Assembly: GCF_009760405.1 (NCBI RefSeq)
Contig: NZ_WRPP01000001.1
Span: 1,302,001-1,366,000 of the forward strand
Length of the DNA stretch: 64,000 nucleotides
From: Nocardia terrae
GTDB lineage: Bacteria; Actinomycetota; Actinomycetes; Mycobacteriales; Mycobacteriaceae
Direction: 5' to 3'
Below the pieces are notes generated by a model. The model had not been told where the DNA came from. It was given only the letters and a program-made list of their open reading frames with translations, and did not search any database. Below, in pieces: positions 1 through 8,493 of this stretch (positions are counted from its first letter, which is position 1; every line of letters begins with the position of its first letter). The position numbers and the translations under genes are program-made.

Positions 1-115
1 GACGGAACGGTTTTCCCGTCTCGCCGACTGAGACGGCTACCCGACAGTAGCCGCGTACACCCTGTGGGGTATGCCGGTTTGTGGCTATGATCTCCTCGCC
101 GGACGGGAGGGGATT

Positions 116-1807
116 GTGCTCAGACCAGGTGAGAACTTCGCCGGGTATGTCATCGAGCGTGAGCTGGGGCGCGGCGGGATGGGGTCCGTGTACTTGGCTC
201 GGCACCCGCGGCTGCCGCGCTGGATCGCGTTGAAGGTGCTGAACTCGGAGTATCACGGGGACAGTGAGACTCACGCGCGGTTCGAGCGCGAGGCCGATCT
301 GGCTGCGCGGCTGAATCATCCGGGCGTGGTGACCGTCTACGACCGCGGTGTCGAGGACGGGCGGCTGTGGATCGCCATGCAGTACGTCGACGGCGTCGAG
401 GCCGAGGCGATGGGGGAGATGTCGCCCGAGCAGGCGGTGGAGATCGTCACCGCCACCGCGGACGCTCTCGACTACGCGCATCGGGTCGGGGTGCTGCATC
501 GAGATGTCAAGCCCGCCAACATCATGCTGGCCCGGGAGACCCGCGAACAGCAGGCGGGGGTGCTGCTCACCGACTTCGGCATCGCGCGCTTACAGGAGGA
601 CACCGGGCGGCTCACCGGGTCCGGCTCGGTGATGGCGACACTGGCCTACGCCGCGCCCGAACAGCTGCAGAATCAGCCGGTCGGGCCGCGCTCGGATCAA
701 TATTCGCTGGCCTGCACGCTGTTTCGGCTGTTGACCGGGGTGCCGCTGTTCCCGGCGTCCGATCTCGGGGCCATCGTCAAGGCCCACCTGTACGACAAAC
801 CGCCACGGGCGGCCGGTATCCGGCCGGAGCTGCCCGCCGCGCTGGACGCGGTGCTGGCGCGGGCGCTGGCCAAGGATCCCGAGCAGCGATATCCGTCGTG
901 CCTGGAATTCGCGGCGGCGGCCCGGCATGCGCTGACGGTCGGGGATCCGGTCGGGTCGGCGACCATCTCGATCCGGGACCAGACCTCGGAAAAGGCTGTG
1001 CGGAAGGCGAATCCGGTCGCGGCTCCTCGGCGGGGGACGGCGGCGGCGCGGCCGTCCCAGTCGGGGCCGCACCCCCAGCGCCGAGCTGCGCAGTCGTCGG
1101 TGGCGCTGCGCTCGGGGCGGCTGACCGATATACCGGCCCTGTTCGGCCCGCCGACCGACCGGCATCAGGCCGCGATGCTCGCCAGGTCGAATTCTTCGAC
1201 GCCGGTACGGAAATGGCTCGTGGGGCTACGCACGGTGGTGTTGCTGGGCGCGTGTCTGGCGGCCGCGCTGGGGCTGGGGATCTTCTTGCTCACCCCGTCG
1301 GCCAATACCGCCAAGCCGAAGGCTCCCGCACCCGAGATCGCCGAGATCAGTGCGGCTTTCCCGGGATTGGTGCCGGTCCGGCCCGAACTGGGCTCGGGGT
1401 ACGCGGCCGCGAGCTGCCGGGTGGTGGATCACGACACCAAGGACTTTCAGCCGCCGTGGGCCTTCGAGGGCTGGGCGGCCGCCTGGGACTGCCAGTACTC
1501 GGCCGATCACGAGGTCCGCGAATACATCGTGTTCGCCTACGGTTCCGGTGCGATGGCCAGGTCCGCGGTCAGTCGAATCCACCCCGCCGGAACCACCTTC
1601 GAGGATCTGATCTTCAAGGAGTACTGCGGCAAGAAGCAGTACACCAACCATCGCTTCGACGCCTACGCCGACATCCCCTCGACGGCCTTCGCCACCTCGT
1701 TCTTCGATGACCCCAACCGTGAGAAGTTCCTGCTTTACACCCGCGGCACCCCCAATGCTCCGGGCGGCATCGTCGACTGGTGGAAGTCGTTGCCGCTGAC
1801 CCAGTAG
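116..1807 (+). CDS. Transmembrane Ser/Thr protein kinase (PknB/PknE-like)
   Basis: A receptor-like Hanks-type kinase that phosphorylates Ser/Thr on cytosolic proteins in response to an unknown external cue. Seen: Gly-rich loop GRGGMG (about residues 18-23), lysine K40, alpha-C Glu59, catalytic HRDVKPAN (D130) and DFG (153-155). A Pro/Arg-rich juxtamembrane linker follows, then one membrane helix (about 372-391) and a roughly 170-residue external domain with paired cysteines. GTG at 116 is preferred because GGGAGGGG sits directly upstream; an ATG at 71 would add 15 residues but lacks a good ribosome site. The external domain belongs to no sensor family I recognise. It is apparently monocistronic. 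Confidence 0.93.
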   Translation: MLRPGENFAGYVIERELGRGGMGSVYLARHPRLPRWIALKVLNSEYHGDSETHARFEREADLAARLNHPGVVTVYDRGVEDGRLWIAMQYVDGVEAEAMGEMSPEQAVEIVTATADALDYAHRVGVLHRDVKPANIMLARETREQQAGVLLTDFGIARLQEDTGRLTGSGSVMATLAYAAPEQLQNQPVGPRSDQYSLACTLFRLLTGVPLFPASDLGAIVKAHLYDKPPRAAGIRPELPAALDAVLARALAKDPEQRYPSCLEFAAAARHALTVGDPVGSATISIRDQTSEKAVRKANPVAAPRRGTAAARPSQSGPHPQRRAAQSSVALRSGRLTDIPALFGPPTDRHQAAMLARSNSSTPVRKWLVGLRTVVLLGACLAAALGLGIFLLTPSANTAKPKAPAPEIAEISAAFPGLVPVRPELGSGYAAASCRVVDHDTKDFQPPWAFEGWAAAWDCQYSADHEVREYIVFAYGSGAMARSAVSRIHPAGTTFEDLIFKEYCGKKQYTNHRFDAYADIPSTAFATSFFDDPNREKFLLYTRGTPNAPGGIVDWWKSLPLTQ

Positions 1808-1885
1808 TGATCATCGCCGCACAGTGCTGCATCCAGTACGTCCGTACTGTTAAGTTCGGTCGCAGGGGATGAGGAAGGGAGCGCT

Positions 1886-2566
1886 GTGTCGAATCGGTAT
1901 GCGCGGATCGCCTTCTCGGAGGCGGCGCGGGAGCGTCAGAAGCTCGTCGGCAGCTACCGGGACTACGGTGCGCAACTCGAGAACGGGCGCGACGAGCCGC
2001 AGCCGTTGGAGCTGCGCGAGCGGGGTTTCGTGCGCGCCGCCGACTCGTTCTTCCTCGGCACCGCCACCCCGGACGGCTGGCCCTACATCCAGCATCGCGG
2101 CGGCCCAAAGGGTTTCGTGCAGGTCCTCGACGACCACACCCTCGCCTTCGCCGACCTGACCGGCAACGGCCAGTACGTCACCGTCGGCAATCTCACCGAG
2201 AACGACCGCGTGGCCTTGTTCTTCATCGACTATCCGCTGCGTGAACGCCTCAAGGTCTACGGCCGTGCCCGCATGGTCGAACGCGTCGACGACCCCGAGC
2301 TGGTCGATCGTGTCGCCGTCGCCTACAACGGCGCGATCAAGAAGATCACCGAGCGCGCGATCATCATCACGGTCGAGGCTTACAACTGGAACTGCGTGAA
2401 GTACATTCGTCCCCGCTTCACCAAGGAACGCCTCGACGAGGCCATCGCGCTCGAGCGCCGCACGGCCGCCGCGGAACAGCAGCGGCTGAGCGCCGAGATC
2501 GAGCAGTTGCGCCGCGAGAACGAGGTGCTGCGGGCGCGACTGGGGGTCGAGACCGCAGCGCCATAG
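1886..2566 (+). CDS. Pyridoxamine 5'-phosphate oxidase-like flavin-binding protein
   Basis: A 226-residue split-barrel protein of the PNPOx-like FMN/F420-binding superfamily. Seen: the GTATPDGWPYIQHRGGPKGF core (residues about 52-72), the ADLTGNGQYVTVGNL strand and the ALFFIDYP segment, which in the family form the flavin-contacting barrel. The C-terminal 40 residues are a charged, Leu-rich coiled coil and may mediate oligomerisation. Start: GTG at 1886, preceded by GAGGAAGGGAG. The substrate is unknown; such proteins usually carry out small-molecule redox reactions. The gene converges on the repressor that ends 2 bases further on. Confidence 0.85.
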   Translation: MSNRYARIAFSEAARERQKLVGSYRDYGAQLENGRDEPQPLELRERGFVRAADSFFLGTATPDGWPYIQHRGGPKGFVQVLDDHTLAFADLTGNGQYVTVGNLTENDRVALFFIDYPLRERLKVYGRARMVERVDDPELVDRVAVAYNGAIKKITERAIIITVEAYNWNCVKYIRPRFTKERLDEAIALERRTAAAEQQRLSAEIEQLRRENEVLRARLGVETAAP

Positions 2567-2568
2567 GA

Positions 2569-3015
2569 CTAGTGCGCAGCGTCCTGATCGTGTCGGAACT
2601 CTTCCGGGGTGACGTGTGGTGTGGAGCGTGATGTTGCCGCGAACTGGTCATTGCTGACGAACCGCTGTGGCATATGGGTTTCATCGTCCGTCGGGGTGGC
2701 GCTGTTGGCGGCGTCGTTCGCGGCGGTCAGGATCGCGTCGAAGAGGCCCGGGAGCGCGGCGTTCAGCTCTTCGGTGCGCAGGCGCAGGTGGGTGTTGCCG
2801 TCGATGGTCACCTTCTCGGTGACGCCGGCCTCGCGCAGGATCTTGAAATGGTGGGCGGCCGTGGACTTGCTGATGCCCTCGTAGGTCAGGCCGCAGCGCA
2901 TCGGGGTGCCCGCGTTGGCGAGCCGCCGGACCACCTCGAGGCGAACCGGGTCCTGTAGTGCGCCGAGCACCGCGGGCAGCGGGGCCACCGCGGGCTTCGC
3001 GTCGGTGTCGGGCAT
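2569..3015 (-). CDS. ArsR-like winged-helix transcriptional repressor
   Basis: A 148-residue winged-helix DNA-binding protein. Seen: ALQDPVRLEVVRRLA, typical of the ArsR/SmtB helix-1/2 region; a recognition helix around SKSTAAHHFKILREAGV; and a basic wing. The C-terminal third is polar and probably disordered. ATG 3015 is chosen because it starts just before the ALQDPVRLEVV core; a longer frame to 3120 would run through the divergent promoter and operator. It is divergent from the MFS exporter at 3108 and shares a large inverted repeat with it (3037-3089), so it most likely represses both genes. No metal-binding Cys cluster is evident, so a small organic ligand is more likely than a metal. 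Confidence 0.85.
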   Translation of the reverse strand: MPDTDAKPAVAPLPAVLGALQDPVRLEVVRRLANAGTPMRCGLTYEGISKSTAAHHFKILREAGVTEKVTIDGNTHLRLRTEELNAALPGLFDAILTAANDAANSATPTDDETHMPQRFVSNDQFAATSRSTPHVTPEEFRHDQDAAH

Positions 3016-3036
3016 GATCCACCTCACTCCGCATCT

Positions 3037-3089
3037 AGTTTGATAATCATCGAACCTGCCGTAGAGTCGGGTTCGATACAAATCAAACT
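3037..3089. promoter_or_regulatory. Inverted-repeat operator between repressor and MFS gene
   Basis: The 19-bp arms AGTTTGATAATCATCGAAC (3037-3055) and GTTCGATACAAATCAAACT (3071-3089) are inverted copies matching at 15 of 19 positions; the outer 8 and inner 7 bp are perfect. The site lies between the divergent starts at 3015 and 3108 and is AT-rich against its surroundings, so it probably covers both promoters. Binding by the adjacent winged-helix protein is inferred. Confidence 0.75.
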
Positions 3090-3107
3090 TACCTGATGGA
3101 GGGTTCG

Positions 3108-4316
3108 ATGGCATCGGCAACGGCAGTTGCGACTCGAGCCGAACAGGGCAGCCAGACCTGGGCGTACACGCTCATCCTCGCGGCCAGCGGCGTGGCGCTG
3201 GGTGTGTCCGGGGCGCCGGCGCCGCTGTACGGGATCTATCAGCAGAGCTGGCATTTCTCGCCGCTCACAACGACTTTCGTCTTCGCCGCCTACGCCGTGG
3301 CGGCACTGGGGGCGGTGCTGGTGTCCGGGCGCATCTCCGATGTGGTGGGGCGGAAGCCCGTGCTGCTCGGCGCGTTCGCGACCATGATCGTCGGGCTGGT
3401 GGTGTTCCTGCTGGCCGACAATGTGGCCATGCTGCTGCTGGCGCGGGCGCTGCACGGTGCGGCGGTCGGCGCGACCGTGGTGGCGGGGGCGGCGGCGCTG
3501 CTGGATCTGCGGCCGCAGCAGGGCGCGCGGTCGGGGCAGCTGTCCGGCGTCGCCTTCAATGTCGGTATGGCCGTGGCGATTCTGGGGTCGGCGGTGCTGG
3601 CGCAGTACGCGCCGCATCCGCTGCGCACGCCGTACGTGGTGATCACCGTGGTGTGCGCGCTGATCGCGGCGGGTGTGCTGGTGCTGCGCGAGCCGCACGG
3701 GGAGCGCAAGAAGCAGCGCATCACCATTGCGAAACCGGCTGTGCCGCAGGAGATCCGCAGTGACTTCTGGTTCTCGGCGCTGGGCGTGATGGCGGCCTGG
3801 TCGGTGCTGGGGGTGCTGCTGTCGCTGTATCCATCGCTGGCCTCGGCGAAGACCGGTATCCACAATCTGGTCTTCGGCGGCGCGGTGGTGGCCTCGACGG
3901 CGACCGCGGGCGCGCTGGCGCAGGCGGTGGCGGGCGGGATCCCGGCGCGGCGCGCGGCCATCGCCGGTGACATCGGCATGGCGATCGCCCTGGTGGTCAC
4001 CATCCCGGCGCTGAACACCCACAACTGGGTGCTGGTGCTGCTGGCCGGATTCGCGCTGGGCGGTACGTTCGGGCTGGGCTTCGGCGGGTCGCTGCGGCAC
4101 CTGTCCAATGTTGTGCCGCAACACAAGCGGGGCGAGACCATGTCGGCCTACTACCTGCTGGCCTACTCGGCCATGGCGATCCCGACGGTGGTCGCGGGCT
4201 GGGCTGCCACCACCTGGGGGCTGAGCGCGGTCTTCCCGTGGTTCGTGGTCGTGGTGGCGCTGGCCTGCCTGGGCGCGGCGGGAATCGGACTGCGCCGCAA
4301 TGCCGAAGCTGCCTGA
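3108..4316 (+). CDS. MFS transporter, DHA1-type
   Basis: A proton-driven major facilitator in the inner membrane, about 12 hydrophobic helices in 402 residues. Seen: the loop 2-3 signature GRISDVVGRKPVLL and a helix-5-like Gly-rich segment (LSGVAFNVGMAVAILGS). ATG 3108 is preferred over the in-frame ATG at 3096 because GGAGGG (3098-3103) then lies at ribosome-site spacing. Control by the divergent winged-helix repressor through the 3037-3089 palindrome is likely, the usual arrangement for an inducible efflux pump. The substrate is unknown. Confidence 0.9.
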   Translation: MASATAVATRAEQGSQTWAYTLILAASGVALGVSGAPAPLYGIYQQSWHFSPLTTTFVFAAYAVAALGAVLVSGRISDVVGRKPVLLGAFATMIVGLVVFLLADNVAMLLLARALHGAAVGATVVAGAAALLDLRPQQGARSGQLSGVAFNVGMAVAILGSAVLAQYAPHPLRTPYVVITVVCALIAAGVLVLREPHGERKKQRITIAKPAVPQEIRSDFWFSALGVMAAWSVLGVLLSLYPSLASAKTGIHNLVFGGAVVASTATAGALAQAVAGGIPARRAAIAGDIGMAIALVVTIPALNTHNWVLVLLAGFALGGTFGLGFGGSLRHLSNVVPQHKRGETMSAYYLLAYSAMAIPTVVAGWAATTWGLSAVFPWFVVVVALACLGAAGIGLRRNAEAA

Positions 4317-4484
4317 TTCATCCCGAATAGCCTGATACTCGTCCGCCCAGTGACCGTGTGTCACCGGCCGGACGCGGCATTCGGGGCGAAACGGATTGCC
4401 GGACGCGGGCATTCGAGCGCGCGAAGTCCGGGTCGAATACCCGCATCCGATGCGTGACCGGGCCGGTATCGCTATCCTTCGGCT

Positions 4485-5921
4485 ATGCGGCGGTGGAGGT
4501 TCGGTGGGGTGGTGAGCCGGACGGTACATCGGTCGGGTCTCATGGTGTCGGTGCTCGCGGCCGTGGCGGGCGGGCTCGCCATCGCGGGCCTGACCTGGTG
4601 GGGGCTGTGGCACTACCTCGGAGCCAAGGCCGAGACGCCGAATCAGCTGGACCTGACCCGGATTTCACTGGCGGTGGCGGCTGGCGTCGGCGGCGCGGTC
4701 GCCCTGGTGGTGGCATACCGGCGGCAGCGCGATACCGAGCGCGGGCGCTTCGCCGAGGTCTTCGGGGCCGCCGCCCGGCAGCTCGGCGATCCCGATGTGG
4801 CGGTGCGCATCGCCGGGGTCTACGCCATGGCCGGAGTGGCCGACGAGTTCTCGGCCCGCTGGCGGCGGCAGCAGTGCGTGGACGTGCTGTGCGGATATCT
4901 GCGGCTGCCGTATCAGCCGGAGGAGGGCGCGAGCCATCTGGTCTCGAAGTCGCAGCGCATCGAGGATCACGGGACCGCCGTGGAGCGGGTCTACACCTAC
5001 CGGCAGAACGACCGGCAGGTGCGCGACACCATCGTCCGGGTGATCGCCGAGCACCTGCGGCCCTCGGCGGAAACCCGGTGGTGCGCCTGCGATTTCGACT
5101 TCTCCGACGCGGTGTTCGAGGACGCCGACTTCCGGTACACCGTCTTCGCGGGGCGCAATACCCGCTTCACCAACGCCATGTTCCTCAGCGGCCGCACGGT
5201 CAGCTTCGAGAAGTCGAGCTTCCTCGGCAAGCGAGTGACCTTCCGCGGGGCCATCTTCCGCAGCACCGCCAGTTTCGATCGGGCGGTCTTCGCACACACC
5301 GAGGTCGGGCGGGCCGACCACGATGCCACGGGGGTCACCTTCACCGAGGCCACCTTCGCCAGCGGTGTGACCTTCGAGGGGGCGCAGTTCCGGGGCGCGC
5401 GGACCGCGTTCACCCGCACCACCTTCGCGGGCGAACGGGTCAGCTTCGCCAATGCCGTCTTCGCCGCCGAACTGACCTCCTTCGAACGGGCGGTCTTCGA
5501 CGGTGAGCGCGCGACCTTCACCGGGGCCGAATTCCGCGGCGCGCGAGTCACCTTCGCGGACTCCCGGTTCTACACCGATTCCGCCTCCTTCGACTGCGCG
5601 CAACTGGGCGCACAGGTGCGCTGGCGCACCGGCCGCACCCAGGAGGTCTCCTTCGCCCGCACCGAATACCACGGCAAGGTGTCCTTCGCCGATGCCGTCT
5701 TCTCCGGGCGGTCGGTGAATTTCGCCGGGGGAGACTTCTTCGGCGACATCTCCTTCCGGCGGGCCTCCTTCGACGCCCGCGCCATCAGCTTCGAAGCGCC
5801 CAAGGCGTGGGTCGGCGTCCACTTCGACTGGAATGCCAGCCCGAACACCAAGCCCGCCAACATCACCCCGACACCGTGGCCGCCTGCGCTGGCGGAACCG
5901 GCCAAGGACCCGGTCGCCTGA
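4485..5921 (+). CDS. Membrane-anchored pentapeptide-repeat protein
   Basis: A 478-residue protein with two N-terminal membrane helices (about 17-40 and 58-80). A soluble region with an AEVFGAAARQLGDPDVAVRIAGVYAM motif follows, then a C-terminal half built of A(D/N)F-type pentapeptide units (VFEDADF, AMFLSG, AIFRST, ATFASG, AQFRGA and many more), which should fold as a right-handed quadrilateral beta-helix. The membrane plus leader plus pentapeptide layout is common in actinobacteria; its function is not established. The start is uncertain: ATG 4485 has no clear ribosome site, whereas GTG 4512 has GGAGG upstream. The gene is followed by a palindromic repeat (5946-6028). Confidence 0.85.
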   Translation: MRRWRFGGVVSRTVHRSGLMVSVLAAVAGGLAIAGLTWWGLWHYLGAKAETPNQLDLTRISLAVAAGVGGAVALVVAYRRQRDTERGRFAEVFGAAARQLGDPDVAVRIAGVYAMAGVADEFSARWRRQQCVDVLCGYLRLPYQPEEGASHLVSKSQRIEDHGTAVERVYTYRQNDRQVRDTIVRVIAEHLRPSAETRWCACDFDFSDAVFEDADFRYTVFAGRNTRFTNAMFLSGRTVSFEKSSFLGKRVTFRGAIFRSTASFDRAVFAHTEVGRADHDATGVTFTEATFASGVTFEGAQFRGARTAFTRTTFAGERVSFANAVFAAELTSFERAVFDGERATFTGAEFRGARVTFADSRFYTDSASFDCAQLGAQVRWRTGRTQEVSFARTEYHGKVSFADAVFSGRSVNFAGGDFFGDISFRRASFDARAISFEAPKAWVGVHFDWNASPNTKPANITPTPWPPALAEPAKDPVA

Positions 5922-5945
5922 CTTCCCCACTTCGGGGGCGCATCC

Positions 5946-6028
5946 GGCCGGAATCCACCTCTGGCGGGAGTGGATCCCGGTCGGGAAGCGCGCCGGAACG
6001 ACGAGGGTGACCCGGGCCGGGATGACGA
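5946..6028. repeat. Dispersed palindromic repeat, copy A
   Basis: Between two convergent genes. CCGGAATCCAC (5948-5958) pairs with GTGGATCCCGG (5970-5980) at 10 of 11 positions. CGCCGGAACGACG (5991-6003) and GGGCCGGGATGACGA (6014-6028) follow, resembling the outer arm of the related element at 16494-16569. It is probably a REP/MITE-like dispersed element; no coding content. Confidence 0.6.
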
Positions 6029-6034
6029 ACCGGC

Positions 6035-6811
6035 CTACGCGGGCGGGATCGGCTTCAGCAGCGCGAAGGTCGCGCCGAACGGGTCGGCGAGAATGGCGAA
6101 ACGGCCGACGGTCGGGATGTCCATCGCCGGCACGACGGCGGTCCCGGAGGCAGCGATGGCCGCCGCCACCCGGTCGTCGACGTCCTCGACTGCGAAATAG
6201 GGCAGCCAGTGCGCGGTCTCGCCCTCCTGCAGCGGTGCGATGCCGCCGAATTCCGCGGCCTGCTGATCGCCTTCGCCGGTGGACAGGATGGTGTACGGCA
6301 TTTCCGGCATGCCGGAGTCGGCGGTGCGCCAGTCGAATACGGTCCGGTAGAACGCGGCGGCCGCCGCCGGGTCCGAGACGTGCAGTTCCACCCATACCAG
6401 CGCGCCGGGGGTGCCCGCGGCCTCGAAGCCCGCGAATTCGCCCGGCTGCCAGAGCGCGAACTGCGCGCCCAGCGGTCCGGTCAGGTTGGCCATGCGGCCC
6501 GCGCCCATCACATCGAAGGGCTCGGTGCGAATGGTGGCCCCGGCCTGCTCGGCGGCCTTGGCGGTGGCGTCGGCGTCGGGGGTCTGGAAGTACACCGTCC
6601 AGGCCGAGTTCGCCCCCGCCTCGGTGAGGGGTCCGAGGCCCGCGACGGTCTTGCCGTCGAGCTGGAACATGCCGTAGCCGCCGGTGTCGGGTCCGGCGGA
6701 CTGGTAGGTCCAGCCGAACACGGCCGCGTAGAAGGCGGCGGCCGCGCCCGGCTCGGGGCTGCCGAGGTCGATCCAACTGGGCGCGCCCGTGACGAATTCG
6801 GTTGTGAGCAC
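6035..6811 (-). CDS. Two-domain VOC (glyoxalase/bleomycin-resistance fold) protein, Cfp30B-like
   Basis: A 258-residue protein with two vicinal-oxygen-chelate domains in tandem (about 1-125 and 130-258). Each starts with a W-(I/V)-(D/E)-L strand and an AAAFY helix (PGAAAAFYAAVFGW; AAAAAFYRTVFDW) and ends with a DPxGA(x)FAL/I strand. The layout and length resemble the mycobacterial 27-kDa antigen Rv0577 (Cfp30B) family. Its enzyme activity is unassigned; metal ligands are not obvious, so a binding or methylglyoxal-related role is only possible. Start: GTG 6811, preceded by AAAGGAA; longer starts overlap the divergent gene. Confidence 0.87.
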   Translation of the reverse strand: MLTTEFVTGAPSWIDLGSPEPGAAAAFYAAVFGWTYQSAGPDTGGYGMFQLDGKTVAGLGPLTEAGANSAWTVYFQTPDADATAKAAEQAGATIRTEPFDVMGAGRMANLTGPLGAQFALWQPGEFAGFEAAGTPGALVWVELHVSDPAAAAAFYRTVFDWRTADSGMPEMPYTILSTGEGDQQAAEFGGIAPLQEGETAHWLPYFAVEDVDDRVAAAIAASGTAVVPAMDIPTVGRFAILADPFGATFALLKPIPPA

Positions 6812-6965
6812 TGGAAATTCCTTTGCGGTTAGGGATTTCTCGCCGGAATGCCCCGGCGGTGTCCAGCATTCCACCGCGCGGGCGGGCAGCGGCTCGGATT
6901 GCCCGGTTGTCGTCGGGTGCGATAGCTTGCAGGTCGAGGTCGGGGTTGTGAAGGGGACGCACGGC

Positions 6966-7733
6966 GTGTGGGTTGTGGTCGGGGTGGCGGTGATCCTGCT
7001 GTCCGTGGCGGCCGTGGCCGGTGTGCGGGCGATCGCTCAGCAGAACCGTGCGATGGCGGATTTCAGTGGCCGTACACCGCGGGTCGGGGCGCGCCGGCGG
7101 GGAGTGATCTCGGCTCTGGCCGTCACCGGCTGGGTGCTGGTCTATGCCGCGGTGGCCTCGAATCTGCCGTTCCTGCACCATGACACCGTCGCGGGGCAGC
7201 CCGTCGCGGCGCCGCCGCAGCTGGTGCAGGCGGGCCAGCCCACCACGACCGCCGCGAAACCGCGGGCCGATCCCATGGCGGCGCTGAAGGTGGGCGACTG
7301 CGTCGAGGTGCCGATCGAGGCGGCCAAGGACGCCTCCGGCGCGCCGACCTGGCGGCCCGGCTCCCCGGAGCCCTCGGACTGCAATTCGGTGGACGCGAAT
7401 TACCGTGTGCTGCAGATCGGGCCGGATCCGTGCAGCGATCCGCTCTACACGCTGGAGTCGGCCCCGCACGATCGGACCGGCAAGGTCCGCTATCACCTGT
7501 GTATGACCTTCGACTGGCGCACGGGCGTCTGCTACGACACCACGAACATGGATGTGCCGTCGAAGGTCGCCTGCGGCACGCCCGGCGAGCACATCGTGCA
7601 GGCCACCGCGGTGCTCGAGCACGACACCTCGGGTGCGGCCTGTCCGCGCGACGGCCGCGGAGCCGTGTGGGTGGTCTGGAGCAAACTCCAGCTCACCGTC
7701 TGCTTCCGCGGCAGCGACAATCCGGGGAAGTGA
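6966..7733 (+). CDS. Membrane-anchored Cys-rich exported protein (LppU/SCO3897-like)
   Basis: A protein of about 255 residues with two N-terminal membrane helices (WVVVGVAVILLSVAAVAGV; ISALAVTGWVLVYAAVA), a Pro/Ala/Thr-rich linker, and a probable extracytoplasmic domain holding eight cysteines, probably in disulphides. The pattern GDCV…SDCN…VDANYRVLQI…PC…LCM…VCY…ACG resembles the LppU/SCO3897 group of actinobacterial exported proteins, whose function is unknown. GTG 6966 is chosen for GAAGGGGA at good spacing; GTG 6948 is also possible. It is divergent from the VOC gene and ends immediately beside the convergent methyltransferase. Confidence 0.75.
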   Translation: MWVVVGVAVILLSVAAVAGVRAIAQQNRAMADFSGRTPRVGARRRGVISALAVTGWVLVYAAVASNLPFLHHDTVAGQPVAAPPQLVQAGQPTTTAAKPRADPMAALKVGDCVEVPIEAAKDASGAPTWRPGSPEPSDCNSVDANYRVLQIGPDPCSDPLYTLESAPHDRTGKVRYHLCMTFDWRTGVCYDTTNMDVPSKVACGTPGEHIVQATAVLEHDTSGAACPRDGRGAVWVVWSKLQLTVCFRGSDNPGK

Positions 7734-8387
7734 TCAGCGGCTGCGGCCGACGGTGATGACGTCCGGGATCAGCCAGGAGGGGAGCGGGCGGGTGATCTTG
7801 CGCTGGTCGACGACCTCGAAACCGGCCTCCTCCAGCAGCTTCCGGGTCTCGCGCGGCGACGGCGCGTGCGCGGGGAACAGCGGGCTGCGGGTGAGCCGCT
7901 GAATCGGGCGCGAGGTCGGGCCGGAGGGATGCATGGTCGCGATCGCCACCAGGCCGCCGGGCACGAGCACCCGATGGAATTCGCGCAGCGCGACCGGATG
8001 ATCGAAGAAGTGGAAGGCGCTGGTGGAGACCACCGCGTCCAGCTCGCCGTCGGTGAAGGGCAGGTGCTCGGCGGCGGCCTGCCGCCACTGCACCTCCGTG
8101 GAGCGGGCGCGGGCCTGGGCCAGCATGCCGGTGGAGGCGTCCACGCCGTACACCGCCTCCGGGCGCAGTTCGCGCTGGATGCGGGAGGTGAGAATGCCGG
8201 TGCCGCAACCGATATCGGCGATGCGGCGGGATTTCGCCCGGCGCAGTTCGGAGAGCACCTGATCCTGCGGGGGACGGTAGACGACCTGTTGCAGGGCGGC
8301 GGTGTCGTAGGCGCGGGCGACGTTTCCGAAGAACTGTGTCACCACGTGGTTGAAGGCGCGATTGCCGGTGGTCAGTGAGGTGCTCAT
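7734..8387 (-). CDS. Class I SAM-dependent methyltransferase
   Basis: A 217-residue Rossmann-fold methyltransferase of the Methyltransf_11 type. Seen: motif I ADIGCGTG (about 57-64), acidic strand-2 end VYGVDAS, motif II VVSTSAFHFFDHP and post-II LVPGGLVAIATMHPSG. The acceptor substrate is unknown. Start: ATG 8387, with GGAG a few bases upstream; extension further upstream enters the divergent dehydrogenase. The roughly 106-bp spacer between the two genes should hold both promoters. Confidence 0.9.
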   Translation of the reverse strand: MSTSLTTGNRAFNHVVTQFFGNVARAYDTAALQQVVYRPPQDQVLSELRRAKSRRIADIGCGTGILTSRIQRELRPEAVYGVDASTGMLAQARARSTEVQWRQAAAEHLPFTDGELDAVVSTSAFHFFDHPVALREFHRVLVPGGLVAIATMHPSGPTSRPIQRLTRSPLFPAHAPSPRETRKLLEEAGFEVVDQRKITRPLPSWLIPDVITVGRSR

Positions 8388-8493
8388 GGGTGCTCCGATC
8401 GGGCGGCCTGTCCGTAACCCATCGAAGCAGATATCTAGCTGTCTGGGAAGGTTCGCCGCCGCCTCGGGTGCGAGTGGGAGTACCGTCTGGCCC

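Noticed and set aside
1..115. Coding sequence before the first kinase gene
   Set aside because: Only an ATG extension without a ribosome site is possible; the stretch contains GC-rich inverted segments and is better read as promoter/leader.
4665..7622. A 985-codon minus-strand frame spanning the pentapeptide, VOC and LppU-like genes
   Set aside because: It covers three recognisable genes on both strands in other frames and has no coherent domain; its length is a result of GC bias.
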